The position numbers were made by a program, and so were the translations under genes. Of a stretch of DNA of 64,000 bases, positions 24,599 through 32,868 are shown one piece after another. Every line of letters starts with the position of its first letter. Positions within the stretch are counted from its first letter, which is position 1. This DNA comes from Bacillota bacterium (GTDB taxonomy: Bacteria > Bacillota > Clostridia > Oscillospirales > Ruminococcaceae), in NCBI GenBank assembly GCA_023415575.1, contig JAEZKF010000055.1:1-64000 (forward strand), written 5' to 3'. The notes below the pieces were generated by a model. That model was not told where the DNA came from. It searched no databases and saw nothing but the letters and a program-made list of their open reading frames with translations.

Positions 24599-26434
24599 GT
24601 GGAAAACCCAAGACTTCCGTTTTTGCGGGAAAAAACAAGAACATTAACCTCATCGCCCGGCTGTTATCTGATGAAGAACAAGCAGGGCGAGATCATCTAT
24701 ATCGGCAAGGCCAAAAACCTCAAGAAACGCGTGACCAGCTACTTCCGCAAGGGCGCAGACCATCTGCCCAAGGTGGAAAAGATGGTGTCGCAGGTGTACG
24801 ATTACGACTACATCGTCACCGAAAGCGAGTTTGAGGCCTTAGTGCTTGAATGCAGCCTAATTAAGCAGAACTCGCCTAAGTATAACATCCTGCTCAAGGA
24901 TGACAAGGGCTACCACTACATCCGAATCTCCGGCGAGAAGTGGGGCCGCATCTCAGCCGCAAAGCAGATTGCCGACGACGGCGCAACCTACATCGGCCCC
25001 TATGTCAGCTCCTTTGCCGTCACACAGGCGGTAGAGGAGGCCAACACCGCTTTTCGCCTGCCTACCTGTTCCCGCCGTTTCCCGAACGACTTTAAAAAGG
25101 GCAGACCCTGCTTAAACTTTCATATCAAGCGGTGCATGGGTGTGTGCAAGGGCAATATCAGCGAAGAGGAGTATTCGCAAACTCTCGCGCAAGCCATCTC
25201 CTTTTTACGCAACGACAGCGCGGGCACCATCCGGACGCTGACCGAGCAGATGGAGCGGGCAGCGGATAACCTGCAGTTTGAACTTGCCGCCCGCCTGCGC
25301 GACCGCATCGAGGGCATCCGCAAGATAAATGAGCACCAAAAGGTGATGTACACCGATACGCCCGACCAGGATGTTATCGCCCTTGCTCAGGGCAACGAGC
25401 AGGCGTATGCAGTTATCATCAAGTTCCGCAACCACCGCCTGGTGGATAAGCAGAGCTTCCCCTTAGGAGAGATTGAGGGGCTTAATGCTGCGCGCAGCGA
25501 GTTTATCGTGCGCTACTACTCGGGCAATAACGAGATTCCGCGGCAAATCTCCCTCGACGGAGAGGTGGAGGATGCAGCACTTATCGAGCGCTTTTTGTCC
25601 GAGCGGGCAGGCAGAAAATGTGTCCTGCACCTTCCTCAGCGCGGGGAACAGGTGCGGCTTGTCGAGATGGCAAAAACCAATGCCGCCGAGCTCATCGGGC
25701 AGGAGAGCGGCAAGACAGGAAAAGACGTCGCGGCCCTTGATGAGCTTGCGCGGCTGCTCGGCCTTGCCAAAGCACCCGAATATATCGAGGCCTACGATAT
25801 TTCAAACCTCGGTTCCTCCTCTATGGTGGCGGGCATGGTGGTGTTTGAGCACGCAAAGCCCCTGCGCTCAGCCTACAAGCGGTTTTCCATCAAGACGTTG
25901 ACCGAGCAGAACGACTACGGTGCCATGAGCGAGGTCATCCAACGCCGCCTTGCGCGGTATGAACAGGAAAAGGAGGCCGGCAAGGGCTTTGGCCGCCTGC
26001 CTGACCTCATCCTGCTTGACGGCGGCAAGGGGCATGTTTCAGTTATCACCCCCATCGTGCAGGCGAGCGGGCTTGCTATACCGGTGTTCGGCATGGTGAA
26101 GGACGACCGCCACCGCACAAGGGCAATTGCAGCAGACGGCGGAGAAATTTCCGTTTCCGCCCACAAGAATGCCTTTATGCTGCTGACGAGGATTCAGGAC
26201 GAGGTGCACCGGTATGCCATCGAGTATCAGCGCCTCAAACACAAGAAAACCGGCTTTGCATCAACCTTGTCAGAGATTGAGGGCATCGGGCCAAAGCGCG
26301 CCGCAGCTCTGCTTAAGGGTATGAAAACCTTAAAAGCCATCAAGGAAGCGGATGTTGATACGCTTGCAGCTGTACCGGGAATGACCCGCCCTGCAGCCCA
26401 AAAGGTATATGACTACTTCCATGTGCAAGAATAA
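24599..26434 (+). CDS. uvrC: Excinuclease ABC subunit C
   Basis: This 611-residue UvrC makes both incisions in nucleotide excision repair. It has an N-terminal GIY-YIG nuclease domain (SSPGCYLMKNKQGEIIYIGKAKNLKKRVTSYF), a UVR UvrB-binding motif near residue 210 (LTEQMERAADNLQFELAARLRDRI), a C-terminal RNase H-like nuclease domain (EAYDISNLGSSSMVAGMVVFE and DLILLDGGKGHV) and a helix-hairpin-helix pair (IEGIGPKRAAALLKGMKTLKAIKEAD). The start is GTG 24599 with GGGGGTGAT upstream; ATG 24593 would sit too close to that SD. No uvrA or uvrB is adjacent. Confidence 0.96.
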   Translation: MENPRLPFLREKTRTLTSSPGCYLMKNKQGEIIYIGKAKNLKKRVTSYFRKGADHLPKVEKMVSQVYDYDYIVTESEFEALVLECSLIKQNSPKYNILLKDDKGYHYIRISGEKWGRISAAKQIADDGATYIGPYVSSFAVTQAVEEANTAFRLPTCSRRFPNDFKKGRPCLNFHIKRCMGVCKGNISEEEYSQTLAQAISFLRNDSAGTIRTLTEQMERAADNLQFELAARLRDRIEGIRKINEHQKVMYTDTPDQDVIALAQGNEQAYAVIIKFRNHRLVDKQSFPLGEIEGLNAARSEFIVRYYSGNNEIPRQISLDGEVEDAALIERFLSERAGRKCVLHLPQRGEQVRLVEMAKTNAAELIGQESGKTGKDVAALDELARLLGLAKAPEYIEAYDISNLGSSSMVAGMVVFEHAKPLRSAYKRFSIKTLTEQNDYGAMSEVIQRRLARYEQEKEAGKGFGRLPDLILLDGGKGHVSVITPIVQASGLAIPVFGMVKDDRHRTRAIAADGGEISVSAHKNAFMLLTRIQDEVHRYAIEYQRLKHKKTGFASTLSEIEGIGPKRAAALLKGMKTLKAIKEADVDTLAAVPGMTRPAAQKVYDYFHVQE

Positions 26435-26480
26435 TACGGGGTTAGTGAGGCGTTTTTTAGGCACAACTGCCTCTGCCCGC

Positions 26481-26509
26481 TTGACATCGATTTAATCTTG
26501 ACCCATAAT
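26481..26509 (+). promoter_or_regulatory. Promoter of rsmD-coaD
   Basis: TTGACA (26481-26486), 17 bases, CATAAT (26504-26509). The resulting leader of about 100 bases contains CTGCG/CGCAG arms (26532-26553) and ends at ATG 26615. Confidence 0.6.
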
Positions 26510-26614
26510 AGAAAAGACATTATGACAACCTTTGCTGCGAACTGTTTCGTTGCGCAGTTTGATACAGTAACTCAGAGGGGCACCCGCCCTCGGAAAGGCA
26601 CGGACAAGCATACT

Positions 26615-27163
26615 ATGCGAGTTATCACAGGTAAGGCGAGGGGAGCGAAACTCCTTTCACCAGAGGGACGGGATACCCGCCCGACTACTGACCGCGTCAA
26701 AGAGGCGATGTTCAGCATCATCCAATTTGAGCTGGAGGGTGCGCGTGTGCTCGACCTGTTTTCCGGTTCCGGACAGCTCGGCATCGAGGCACTCAGCCGG
26801 GGTGCCGCAAGCTGTGTGTTTATTGACCAGTCAAGAACAAGCGTTGAACTGATAAAGACTAACCTTGCTAAGACCGGCCTTGCCCAACAGGCGCGTGTTG
26901 CGGCAATGGACGCTTCGGCATTTCTAAAAAGCACACAGGATGTGTTTGACATCATCCTGCTCGATCCCCCTTATGCAATGGAGGGACTTGAGGAGATCTT
27001 AGCGCTTTGTGCCAAACGCATCAGCCCTGTGGGTGTGCTTATCTGCGAATCCGCAAAAAACACCCGTCTGCCGGATGCAGTAGGGGAGCTTACAGCCAAG
27101 CGGGAGTACCGCTATGGCACTACCTCGCTCAATGTCTACAGAAGACCGGCTGAGGAAGATTAG
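26615..27163 (+). CDS. rsmD: 16S rRNA (guanine966-N2)-methyltransferase RsmD
   Basis: This 182-residue class I methyltransferase starts MRVITGKARGAKL. It has the SAM motif VLDLFSGSGQLGIEALSRGA and the catalytic DPPY (ILLDPPYAMEGLEEIL) typical of base N-methylation. RsmD modifies G966 of 16S rRNA in assembled 30S particles. ATG 26615 matches the family N-terminus. The frame runs 39 codons further up into the leader and is probably non-coding there. The SD (GGAAAGG) is rather distant. coaD follows at 27215, the common bacterial pairing. Confidence 0.93.
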   Translation: MRVITGKARGAKLLSPEGRDTRPTTDRVKEAMFSIIQFELEGARVLDLFSGSGQLGIEALSRGAASCVFIDQSRTSVELIKTNLAKTGLAQQARVAAMDASAFLKSTQDVFDIILLDPPYAMEGLEEILALCAKRISPVGVLICESAKNTRLPDAVGELTAKREYRYGTTSLNVYRRPAEED

Positions 27164-27214
27164 TTTAGACGTTTTCTTGCCGCGCAGACGGCATCAAACG
27201 GGAAAGGTGTGATG

Positions 27215-27706
27215 ATGACGATGAAGCTCGCCATCTGTCCCGGAAGTTTTGACCCGGTAACCAAAGGACATCTGGACATAATAACCCGTGCGTCGGGATT
27301 GTTTGATGAGGTCATTGTGCTGGTGGTTCATAACCCGGCCAAAAACCCCAGCTTCACCCCACAGGAGCGCATGGAGATGATACACAAGGTCACCGAACAC
27401 CTGCCCAATATTCGGGTGGATACGTTTGAGGGACTGCTTGCCGATTACGCAAAGCAAAAGGGCGCATGTGCCATCGTCAAGGGCCTGCGCGCGGTATCCG
27501 ACTTTGAGTATGAGTTCCAGATGGCGCTCGTGAACAAAAAGCTCTACCCCGAGGCTGAAACGGTGTTTGTGCCAACCAGTATGGAGAATATGTACCTAAG
27601 CTCCAGCATCGTCAAGCAGGTGGCCAGCTTTGGCGGAAATATCTCGGACTTTGTACCCGAACCAATCCTTGACCAGATACGTGACCGGCTTTGCCGGGAT
27701 AACTAA
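27215..27706 (+). CDS. coaD: Phosphopantetheine adenylyltransferase
   Basis: This nucleotidyltransferase of about 163 residues catalyses the penultimate step of CoA synthesis, 4'-phosphopantetheine plus ATP to dephospho-CoA. It has the HxGH-type motif CPGSFDPVTKGHLDII, the KGLRAVSDFEYEFQMAL stretch and the C-terminal SSSIVKQVASFGG. Starts at 27212, 27215 and 27221 are all in frame. GGAAAGG at 27201-27207 best fits 27215. It is probably co-transcribed with rsmD. Confidence 0.95.
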   Translation: MTMKLAICPGSFDPVTKGHLDIITRASGLFDEVIVLVVHNPAKNPSFTPQERMEMIHKVTEHLPNIRVDTFEGLLADYAKQKGACAIVKGLRAVSDFEYEFQMALVNKKLYPEAETVFVPTSMENMYLSSSIVKQVASFGGNISDFVPEPILDQIRDRLCRDN

Positions 27707-27758
27707 TAACGGCAGTGCCGAGGCCTTAGATTTCGCTGACTAGGGAGGATGTAATCAT

Positions 27759-28229
27759 ATGGCGATGAACATTGACGAAGCTCTTGATTTGATGGATGAG
27801 CTCATCGATACCTCATGGGCGATGCCCCTTTCGGGAGGGCGGTGTGTCATCGACGTTGTCCGTCTGCGGGAGCTGATGGACGATGTGCGCTTGTCGCTGC
27901 CCAATGAGATTAAGCAGGCCAAGGCGATTGTGTCTGACCGCGCTGAGATTATCAGCGAGGCGAAGAGGGAGGCGGAGGCAATCGTCGCCCGTGCCGAGGA
28001 ACGCGCCCGCGCTATGGTAGCAGCGAGCGAAATCACCCGTCAGGCACAGGCGCGTGCACAGGAGATTATCGCAAATGCACAGCAAAAATCCCGCGAAATA
28101 CGCCAGCTTACCACCGAATACGTGGATGAGATCGTACGTTCGGCAGAGGATAGCCTGACTGTCAGCCTCAACAAGGTCAAGACCGTACGCCAGCAGATGA
28201 AATCAGGCGCAAAGAACACCAACATCTAG
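27759..28229 (+). CDS. Conserved coiled-coil protein, possibly DivIVA- or ATPase-stalk-like
   Basis: This 156-residue protein has an N-terminal helical segment (NIDEALDLMDELIDTS), a short loop (PLSGGRCVIDVVRL) and then a long heptad-rich Ala/Glu/Arg coiled coil (residues about 50-140, for example AKREAEAIVARAEERARAMVAASEI). There is no membrane segment or signal peptide. Such proteins downstream of coaD are widespread in Clostridia and are often labelled ATPase because of weak similarity to V/F-type stalk subunits. No Walker motif is present, so that label is not supported. GGAGGATG is the SD and a strong terminator follows. Confidence 0.8.
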   Translation: MAMNIDEALDLMDELIDTSWAMPLSGGRCVIDVVRLRELMDDVRLSLPNEIKQAKAIVSDRAEIISEAKREAEAIVARAEERARAMVAASEITRQAQARAQEIIANAQQKSREIRQLTTEYVDEIVRSAEDSLTVSLNKVKTVRQQMKSGAKNTNI

Positions 28230-28257
28230 TATACATAATTCTTTTACAACCTAATTA

Positions 28258-28305
28258 CCCGCACCCTTATTAGCAGTCAATGCTATGGGTGCGGGTGCTT
28301 TTATT
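28258..28305 (+). terminator. Intrinsic terminator before the dcw cluster
   Basis: Arms CCCGCACCC (28258-28266) and GGGTGCGGG (28287-28295) are followed by TGCTTTTATTTTTG. The stretch 28306-28480 after it is T-rich with a weak CCCA-TTTT-TGGG hairpin and a T-run. Nothing else is recognised there. Confidence 0.85.
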
Positions 28306-28483
28306 TTTGCCCTATCCATGCGCGAACATATGTACGCGATTTTTGGCTTATTTTTCGCATATTTACCCCATTTTTGGGTGATTTTTTTCGACCACCTACT
28401 TATCGGAAATATGTAAAAAATACCATCGTTTTTGTGCAGGATGATAATCCTTATCCACAGGCTGTGATATTGCACAAAGGCAC

Positions 28484-28512
28484 TTGCATTTTACATAATT
28501 CATCGCTATAAT
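28484..28512 (+). promoter_or_regulatory. Promoter of mraZ and the dcw cluster
   Basis: TTGCAT (28484-28489), a 17-base spacer and TATAAT (28507-28512). Transcription would start about 28519, immediately before the MraZ boxes. Confidence 0.75.
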
Positions 28513-28521
28513 TATAGAAAA

Positions 28522-28557
28522 GTGGTTCAAAGTGGTTTTCTGTGGTTTAAAGTGGGG
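28522..28557 (+). promoter_or_regulatory. Four-repeat MraZ operator
   Basis: GTGGTT, GTGGTT, GTGGTT and GTGGGG begin at 28522, 28532, 28542 and 28552, an exact 10-bp period with 4-base spacers. MraZ is known to bind tandem GTGG-type repeats upstream of its own operon as a ring-shaped oligomer. The position just after the start site predicts repression. Confidence 0.9.
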
Positions 28558-28628
28558 CAAAAATCCCACATTAAAAAGTAAAAGAATGACCGGTGGCTTA
28601 CAGCCTCATAATAAAGGTGGTGGTAAAA

Positions 28629-29048
28629 ATGCTGATGGGCGAATACGCACACACCCTTGACCCCAAGGGGCGTGTTGTTTTTCCGTCCAAGCTCAGGGCT
28701 GACCTGGGCGAGCATTTCATCATCGCCAAAGGCACAGGCGACTGCCTGTTTGTCTACCCGCTTGACCAGTGGAAGGTACTGCAGGACAAAATTAACGCCC
28801 TGCCCTTCTCAAAGGCAAGCGCCCTGCAGCGCTTCTTCTTCTCAGGCGCGTGCGAGGCGGAGGTCGACAAAAACGGCCGCGTTCTGATTCCGCCCGCCCT
28901 AAGGCAGTTTGCGGGATTGGAAAAGGACATCATGATTATCGGTGCCTCGGTTCGCGCCGAGATTTGGGACAAGACGAAGTGGGACGAACAGAACGCTGCT
29001 CTCACTGCTGACAGTATTAAGAACATAATGGACGAGCTCGGCTTTTAA
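28629..29048 (+). CDS. mraZ: Transcriptional regulator MraZ
   Basis: This 139-residue protein has the two AbrB-like SpoVT/MraZ repeats. The first contains MGEYAHTLDPKGRVVFPSKLRADLG and the second EAEVDKNGRVLIPPALRQFAGLEKDI, each with the D-x-K-GR-hhhP core. It represses the dcw operon by binding repeated GTGG boxes, which are found here directly upstream. Start ATG 28629 follows AAAGGTGGTGG. ATG 28635 (MGEY) is also possible, while the in-frame ATG 28593 lacks an SD. Confidence 0.96.
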   Translation: MLMGEYAHTLDPKGRVVFPSKLRADLGEHFIIAKGTGDCLFVYPLDQWKVLQDKINALPFSKASALQRFFFSGACEAEVDKNGRVLIPPALRQFAGLEKDIMIIGASVRAEIWDKTKWDEQNAALTADSIKNIMDELGF

Positions 29049-29091
29049 CGACGTATAAATCGATTTGTATTAGCAAGGGGGCGCCTGCATT

Positions 29092-30015
29092 ATGGATTTC
29101 TCACACATTTCCGTACTATTAACCGAGTCCATAGAGGCGCTAGCGATTAAGCCGGATGGCATATATGTTGACGGAACGGCAGGGGGTGCCGGCCACAGCA
29201 CGCAGATAGCGAAGCGCCTCACGACCGGCAGACTGATTGCCATAGACAAAGACCCGGACGCAGTCAAAATCGCCACAGAGCGTCTTTCTCCTTATCCTTG
29301 TGCGCAGGTAGTTCGCGCCGACTTCTCCGAGGTCAAGGGTGTACTCTCGAATCTTGATATTGAGCAGATAGACGGTATGCTGCTGGATTTGGGGGTTTCG
29401 TCCTATCAGCTCGACACACCCGATCGAGGATTTTCCTACCGGCAGGATGGGCCTCTTGATATGCGCATGAGCGCGCAAGGTCCCTCTGCCGAGGAGCTTG
29501 TAAACACCGCCTCCGAGCAGGAGCTTGCAAAGATACTGTGGGAGTACGGCGAGGAACGGTACTCGCGCAGGATTGCACAGGCAATCGTAGCTGCAAGACA
29601 GCAAAGACCGATTACCACCACCTTCGAATTGGTGGACGTTATAAAGAGCGCACTGCCTGCGGCAGCCATGCGCGATGCACATCCCGCACGCCGAACCTTT
29701 CAGGCGCTTAGAATCGCAGTAAACGGTGAGCTTGAGATACTCGATGGCGCCCTGACCGATGCGTTTAACCTTCTTAAGCCCGGCGGAAGGCTGTGCGTCA
29801 TCACCTTCCACTCGCTCGAAGACCGCATCACAAAGCAAAACTTTGCATCACAGTGCAAGGGCTGCACCTGCCCGCCGGAGTTCCCGGTATGCGTATGCGG
29901 CAACGTTCCAAAGGGTAGACTGGTGAGTAAAAAGCCGATTGAGCCTTCGGAGGAAGAGCTAAAGAATAATCCCCGCAGCAGAAGCGCAAAGCTTCGGGTC
30001 ATTGAAAAGCTATAA
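29092..30015 (+). CDS. rsmH: 16S rRNA (cytosine1402-N4)-methyltransferase RsmH
   Basis: This 307-residue SAM-dependent methyltransferase modifies C1402 of 16S rRNA. Signatures are FSHISVLLTESIEALAIKPDGIYVDGTAGGAGHS, DGMLLDLGVSSYQLDTPDRGFSYRQDGPLDMRM and ITFHSLEDRITKQ. A Cys cluster (CKGCTCPPEFPVCVCG) near residue 265 matches the Firmicute type. It is the second gene of the dcw cluster, in the usual place after mraZ. Confidence 0.96.
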   Translation: MDFSHISVLLTESIEALAIKPDGIYVDGTAGGAGHSTQIAKRLTTGRLIAIDKDPDAVKIATERLSPYPCAQVVRADFSEVKGVLSNLDIEQIDGMLLDLGVSSYQLDTPDRGFSYRQDGPLDMRMSAQGPSAEELVNTASEQELAKILWEYGEERYSRRIAQAIVAARQQRPITTTFELVDVIKSALPAAAMRDAHPARRTFQALRIAVNGELEILDGALTDAFNLLKPGGRLCVITFHSLEDRITKQNFASQCKGCTCPPEFPVCVCGNVPKGRLVSKKPIEPSEEELKNNPRSRSAKLRVIEKL

Positions 30016-30045
30016 GGAATCTAAAAACTTTCAGGGGTGAGTACC

Positions 30046-30525
30046 GTGGCGGACAATCTCGCATATGACCTTTCATTGTTCGAAAACAGGGAAAGAAAGG
30101 TAAAGTCGGTACCCAAAGAGCTGCCTAAGGCACTGCCGCAATCGCGTCTGCGCGTGGCGGCGGTGGCACTTGGTCGTATCTTTGTCGGCGCAATGGTAGG
30201 GCTAATCCTGTGCGCCGGTATCTTTAGCCGTGTAAAGCTCAATGAAACTGTTTACCAGATTGGCAAAGCAAACTCGATGCTTGCAGAACTGCAAAACGAT
30301 TATACCAGACTCAACATGCAGCTGGATAGCAAGGTCTCCATCAAGAGCATTGAGGAGTATGCAACCGGCACACTCGGCTTAAGCCGCGCGGAGAAGTACC
30401 AAATTAGCTATGTCACCCTGTCCGGTGATGACAAGATTGAAACCATGCAGGCTATGACGGAGCCAAAGATTCAAATTCCCGACATTAACGAGCTGTTTTA
30501 TGCCTTGGTGGAATACATAAACTGA
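30046..30525 (+). CDS. ftsL: FtsL-like cell division protein
   Basis: This bitopic protein of about 159 residues has a basic cytoplasmic N-terminus, one membrane helix (RIFVGAMVGLILCAGIFSRV) and an extracellular heptad region (IGKANSMLAELQNDYTRLNMQLDSKV). FtsL, with DivIC/FtsB and DivIB/FtsQ, activates the FtsW-PBP2B septal synthase. GTG 30046 is chosen because GGGGTGAG is its SD; GTG 30037 is within that SD. Identification rests mainly on topology and position between rsmH and the PBP gene, since FtsL diverges strongly in sequence. Confidence 0.85.
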   Translation: MADNLAYDLSLFENRERKVKSVPKELPKALPQSRLRVAAVALGRIFVGAMVGLILCAGIFSRVKLNETVYQIGKANSMLAELQNDYTRLNMQLDSKVSIKSIEEYATGTLGLSRAEKYQISYVTLSGDDKIETMQAMTEPKIQIPDINELFYALVEYIN

Positions 30526-30587
30526 AATGCAAATACAATTAAAGTGGTTTAACGCGCAGCTCGGCGTATAACCAAGGGGGTTAAGCA

Positions 30588-32801
30588 ATGCCGGCAGGGC
30601 CAACCAATGCCATGATTAAAAAAATGCTGGTTGTTGTGGTGGGCATGACCGTGATATGCTTTGGCGTGCTGATAGGACGTCTTGTGTATCTGCAGCTCGT
30701 CAAGCACGAGCCGTATCAGGAAAAGGCAATGAACCAGCAGTTACGAGAAACAACGGTTAAGGCTAAGCGCGGAACAATCTATGACCGCAACCTAAACGTT
30801 CTGGCGCAGAGTGCCAGCGTCTGGGAGGTTAGTTTAAACCCGACAAACATCAAGGAGGAGCAGCGCGAGCTCATTGCAAAGAAGCTATCCGAAATACTCG
30901 GTGTGGATGAGCAGCGCATCATAGAAAAATCAAAGAAAAAGAATTATTATGAACTGGTAAAGCGTCGCGTAGAGTCAGCCGAAGCGGACGCTATTCGTTC
31001 ATTTATCGTAGAAAATAAAATTACCGGTATCGTACTCAATGAGGACTACAAGCGCTATTACCCCTACGGGGATTTTGCCGCAACCATTCTGGGTTTTACC
31101 GGTGACGACCATCAGGGATTAAACGGTATTGAGGCGTACTATGAGCGCTATCTTAAGGGCGTAGACGGCAAGATTGTGTCGATGAAGAACGCGCTTGGCA
31201 AGGATATGCCTGTTGAGTATGAGTCGCGCAACGACGCTCAAGACGGTTACTCCCTTGTTTTGACCATCGACGAGGTCATCCAGCATATTGTAGAGAAAAA
31301 CCTAGAAACAGCAGTCATTGAGTACGGGGTAAAAAACCGCGCGACTGCTATTGTCATGGACGTTACAAGCGGTGAGGTTCTTGCCATGGACACCGAGCCG
31401 GACTACGATCCCAACAGCCCGTTTGAGATTGCGGACGCACAGCTTGCGTCGGTCATTCAGTCAATTGAGGATAAAGACGAGCGTGCAGCACAACTTAAGG
31501 TTGCACAAGAGGCCCAGTGGAGAAACAAGGCAATCTCTGATACATATGAACCCGGCTCGGTTTATAAGATTATCACAGCAGCAGCCTCTCTGGAGGAAGC
31601 CGTTGTTAATGCGAACTCCTCCTTTTACTGCAACGGCGCACTTACCGTTAACGGGCGTTCAATTGGCTGTTGGAAGCATGCCGGACACGGTGCGCAGAAT
31701 TTTGTGGATGGCATTAAAAACTCCTGCAACCCTGTGTTTATGACGGTGGGTCTTGCGCTCGGCCCCGAGCGAACCGCACAGTATTACAAGGCGTTCGGCT
31801 TTAGCGAGCCGACCGGCATTGACCTGCCGGGTGAAACAGGCGGCATCTACCACTCATTGGCGGTTCTGCAGAAGGAGCCGGATACCCTCGCGGTTGCATC
31901 GTTCGGCCAGAGCTTTAAGGTTACCCCGATGCAGATTATCACGGCGGTATCGGCTGCCATCAACGGCGGCTACCTCTATGAACCGCATATTGTCAAGCAG
32001 GTCATTGATTCGGATAAGAATATCATTGAGAATATCGAGCCTGTCGTGAAGCGGCAGGTTATCTCGGAAGAGGTATCCGCACAGCTTGCGCTGATGCTTG
32101 AAAAGGTAGTCAGCGAGGGAAGCGGACGCAGTGCTTACATAAAGGGCTACCGCATTGGCGGTAAGACCGGTACATCCGAAAAGCTCGACCAGCAGAGCAC
32201 AACAGGTGTTAAGGAGCACGTGCTCTCCTTCTTAGGCTTTGCTCCAGCTGATAGCCCGCAGATTGCGGTGCTCGTCATTCTGGATGAGCCGGCAGATTCG
32301 TCTGCCTACGGCTCCACCATCGCGGCACCGGTTGCAGGTAACATCATCTCCGAGACCCTTACCTATCTCGGCATTGAGCCTGCCTACACCGCAGAAGAGC
32401 TTGAAAAGATGGATATCTCCGTCGCGAACGTTGTCGGTTACAAACCGCACGAGGCAACCTCGGCGCTCAACAAGCAAGGTCTGCAGTCCGAGATTGTAGG
32501 CAACGGCGAAACGGTTATCAAGCAGTATCCGCTTGCAGGCCAGCCTGTTCCCAGAGGCGGCAAGGTAATCCTCTACACAGAGAATCAGGAAGCGAAATCC
32601 TCGGTTGTTCCAAGTGTTATCGGCCTCACTGCCCAGCAGGCGAATAAGCTTCTGACTAATTCTGGCTTTAACATCCGCATTGTGGGCGGCGGCAGCAACC
32701 AGGTGGGCACTCAGGCAATCGCGCAGTCGATGGTCGGAGTCGTTGCCGAGCATGGAACCGTCATTGAGGTCACATTTGGTGTGGTCGATGCGGTAGAATA
32801 G
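30588..32801 (+). CDS. Class B penicillin-binding protein with two PASTA domains (FtsI/PBP2B/SpoVD-like)
   Basis: This 737-residue protein has an N-terminal membrane anchor (KKMLVVVVGMTVICFGVLIGRLVYL), a pedestal domain and a transpeptidase domain. The active-site Ser is in EPGSVYKI (S324), followed by the SxN motif in NSCNPVF and GGKTGTSEK. Two C-terminal PASTA repeats follow, starting VANVVGYKPHEATSAL and SVVPSVIGLTAQQANKLL. It cross-links septal peptidoglycan with FtsW. PASTA-containing dcw PBPs include PBP2B and the sporulation-specific SpoVD. With only one such gene in the cluster it probably serves vegetative division, but SpoVD cannot be excluded. Confidence 0.93.
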   Translation: MPAGPTNAMIKKMLVVVVGMTVICFGVLIGRLVYLQLVKHEPYQEKAMNQQLRETTVKAKRGTIYDRNLNVLAQSASVWEVSLNPTNIKEEQRELIAKKLSEILGVDEQRIIEKSKKKNYYELVKRRVESAEADAIRSFIVENKITGIVLNEDYKRYYPYGDFAATILGFTGDDHQGLNGIEAYYERYLKGVDGKIVSMKNALGKDMPVEYESRNDAQDGYSLVLTIDEVIQHIVEKNLETAVIEYGVKNRATAIVMDVTSGEVLAMDTEPDYDPNSPFEIADAQLASVIQSIEDKDERAAQLKVAQEAQWRNKAISDTYEPGSVYKIITAAASLEEAVVNANSSFYCNGALTVNGRSIGCWKHAGHGAQNFVDGIKNSCNPVFMTVGLALGPERTAQYYKAFGFSEPTGIDLPGETGGIYHSLAVLQKEPDTLAVASFGQSFKVTPMQIITAVSAAINGGYLYEPHIVKQVIDSDKNIIENIEPVVKRQVISEEVSAQLALMLEKVVSEGSGRSAYIKGYRIGGKTGTSEKLDQQSTTGVKEHVLSFLGFAPADSPQIAVLVILDEPADSSAYGSTIAAPVAGNIISETLTYLGIEPAYTAEELEKMDISVANVVGYKPHEATSALNKQGLQSEIVGNGETVIKQYPLAGQPVPRGGKVILYTENQEAKSSVVPSVIGLTAQQANKLLTNSGFNIRIVGGGSNQVGTQAIAQSMVGVVAEHGTVIEVTFGVVDAVE

Positions 32802-32868
32802 CAAAAACGTGCCTATACTATATGTGATTTCGTTTTACAGATAAACACCAATGCAGGGAGGCGGGCTA

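Noticed and set aside
28306..28480. T-rich stretch with small hairpin before mraZ as a possible RNA gene
   Set aside because: No promoter and no stable fold beyond a 4-bp stem; probably spacer with a second weak terminator.
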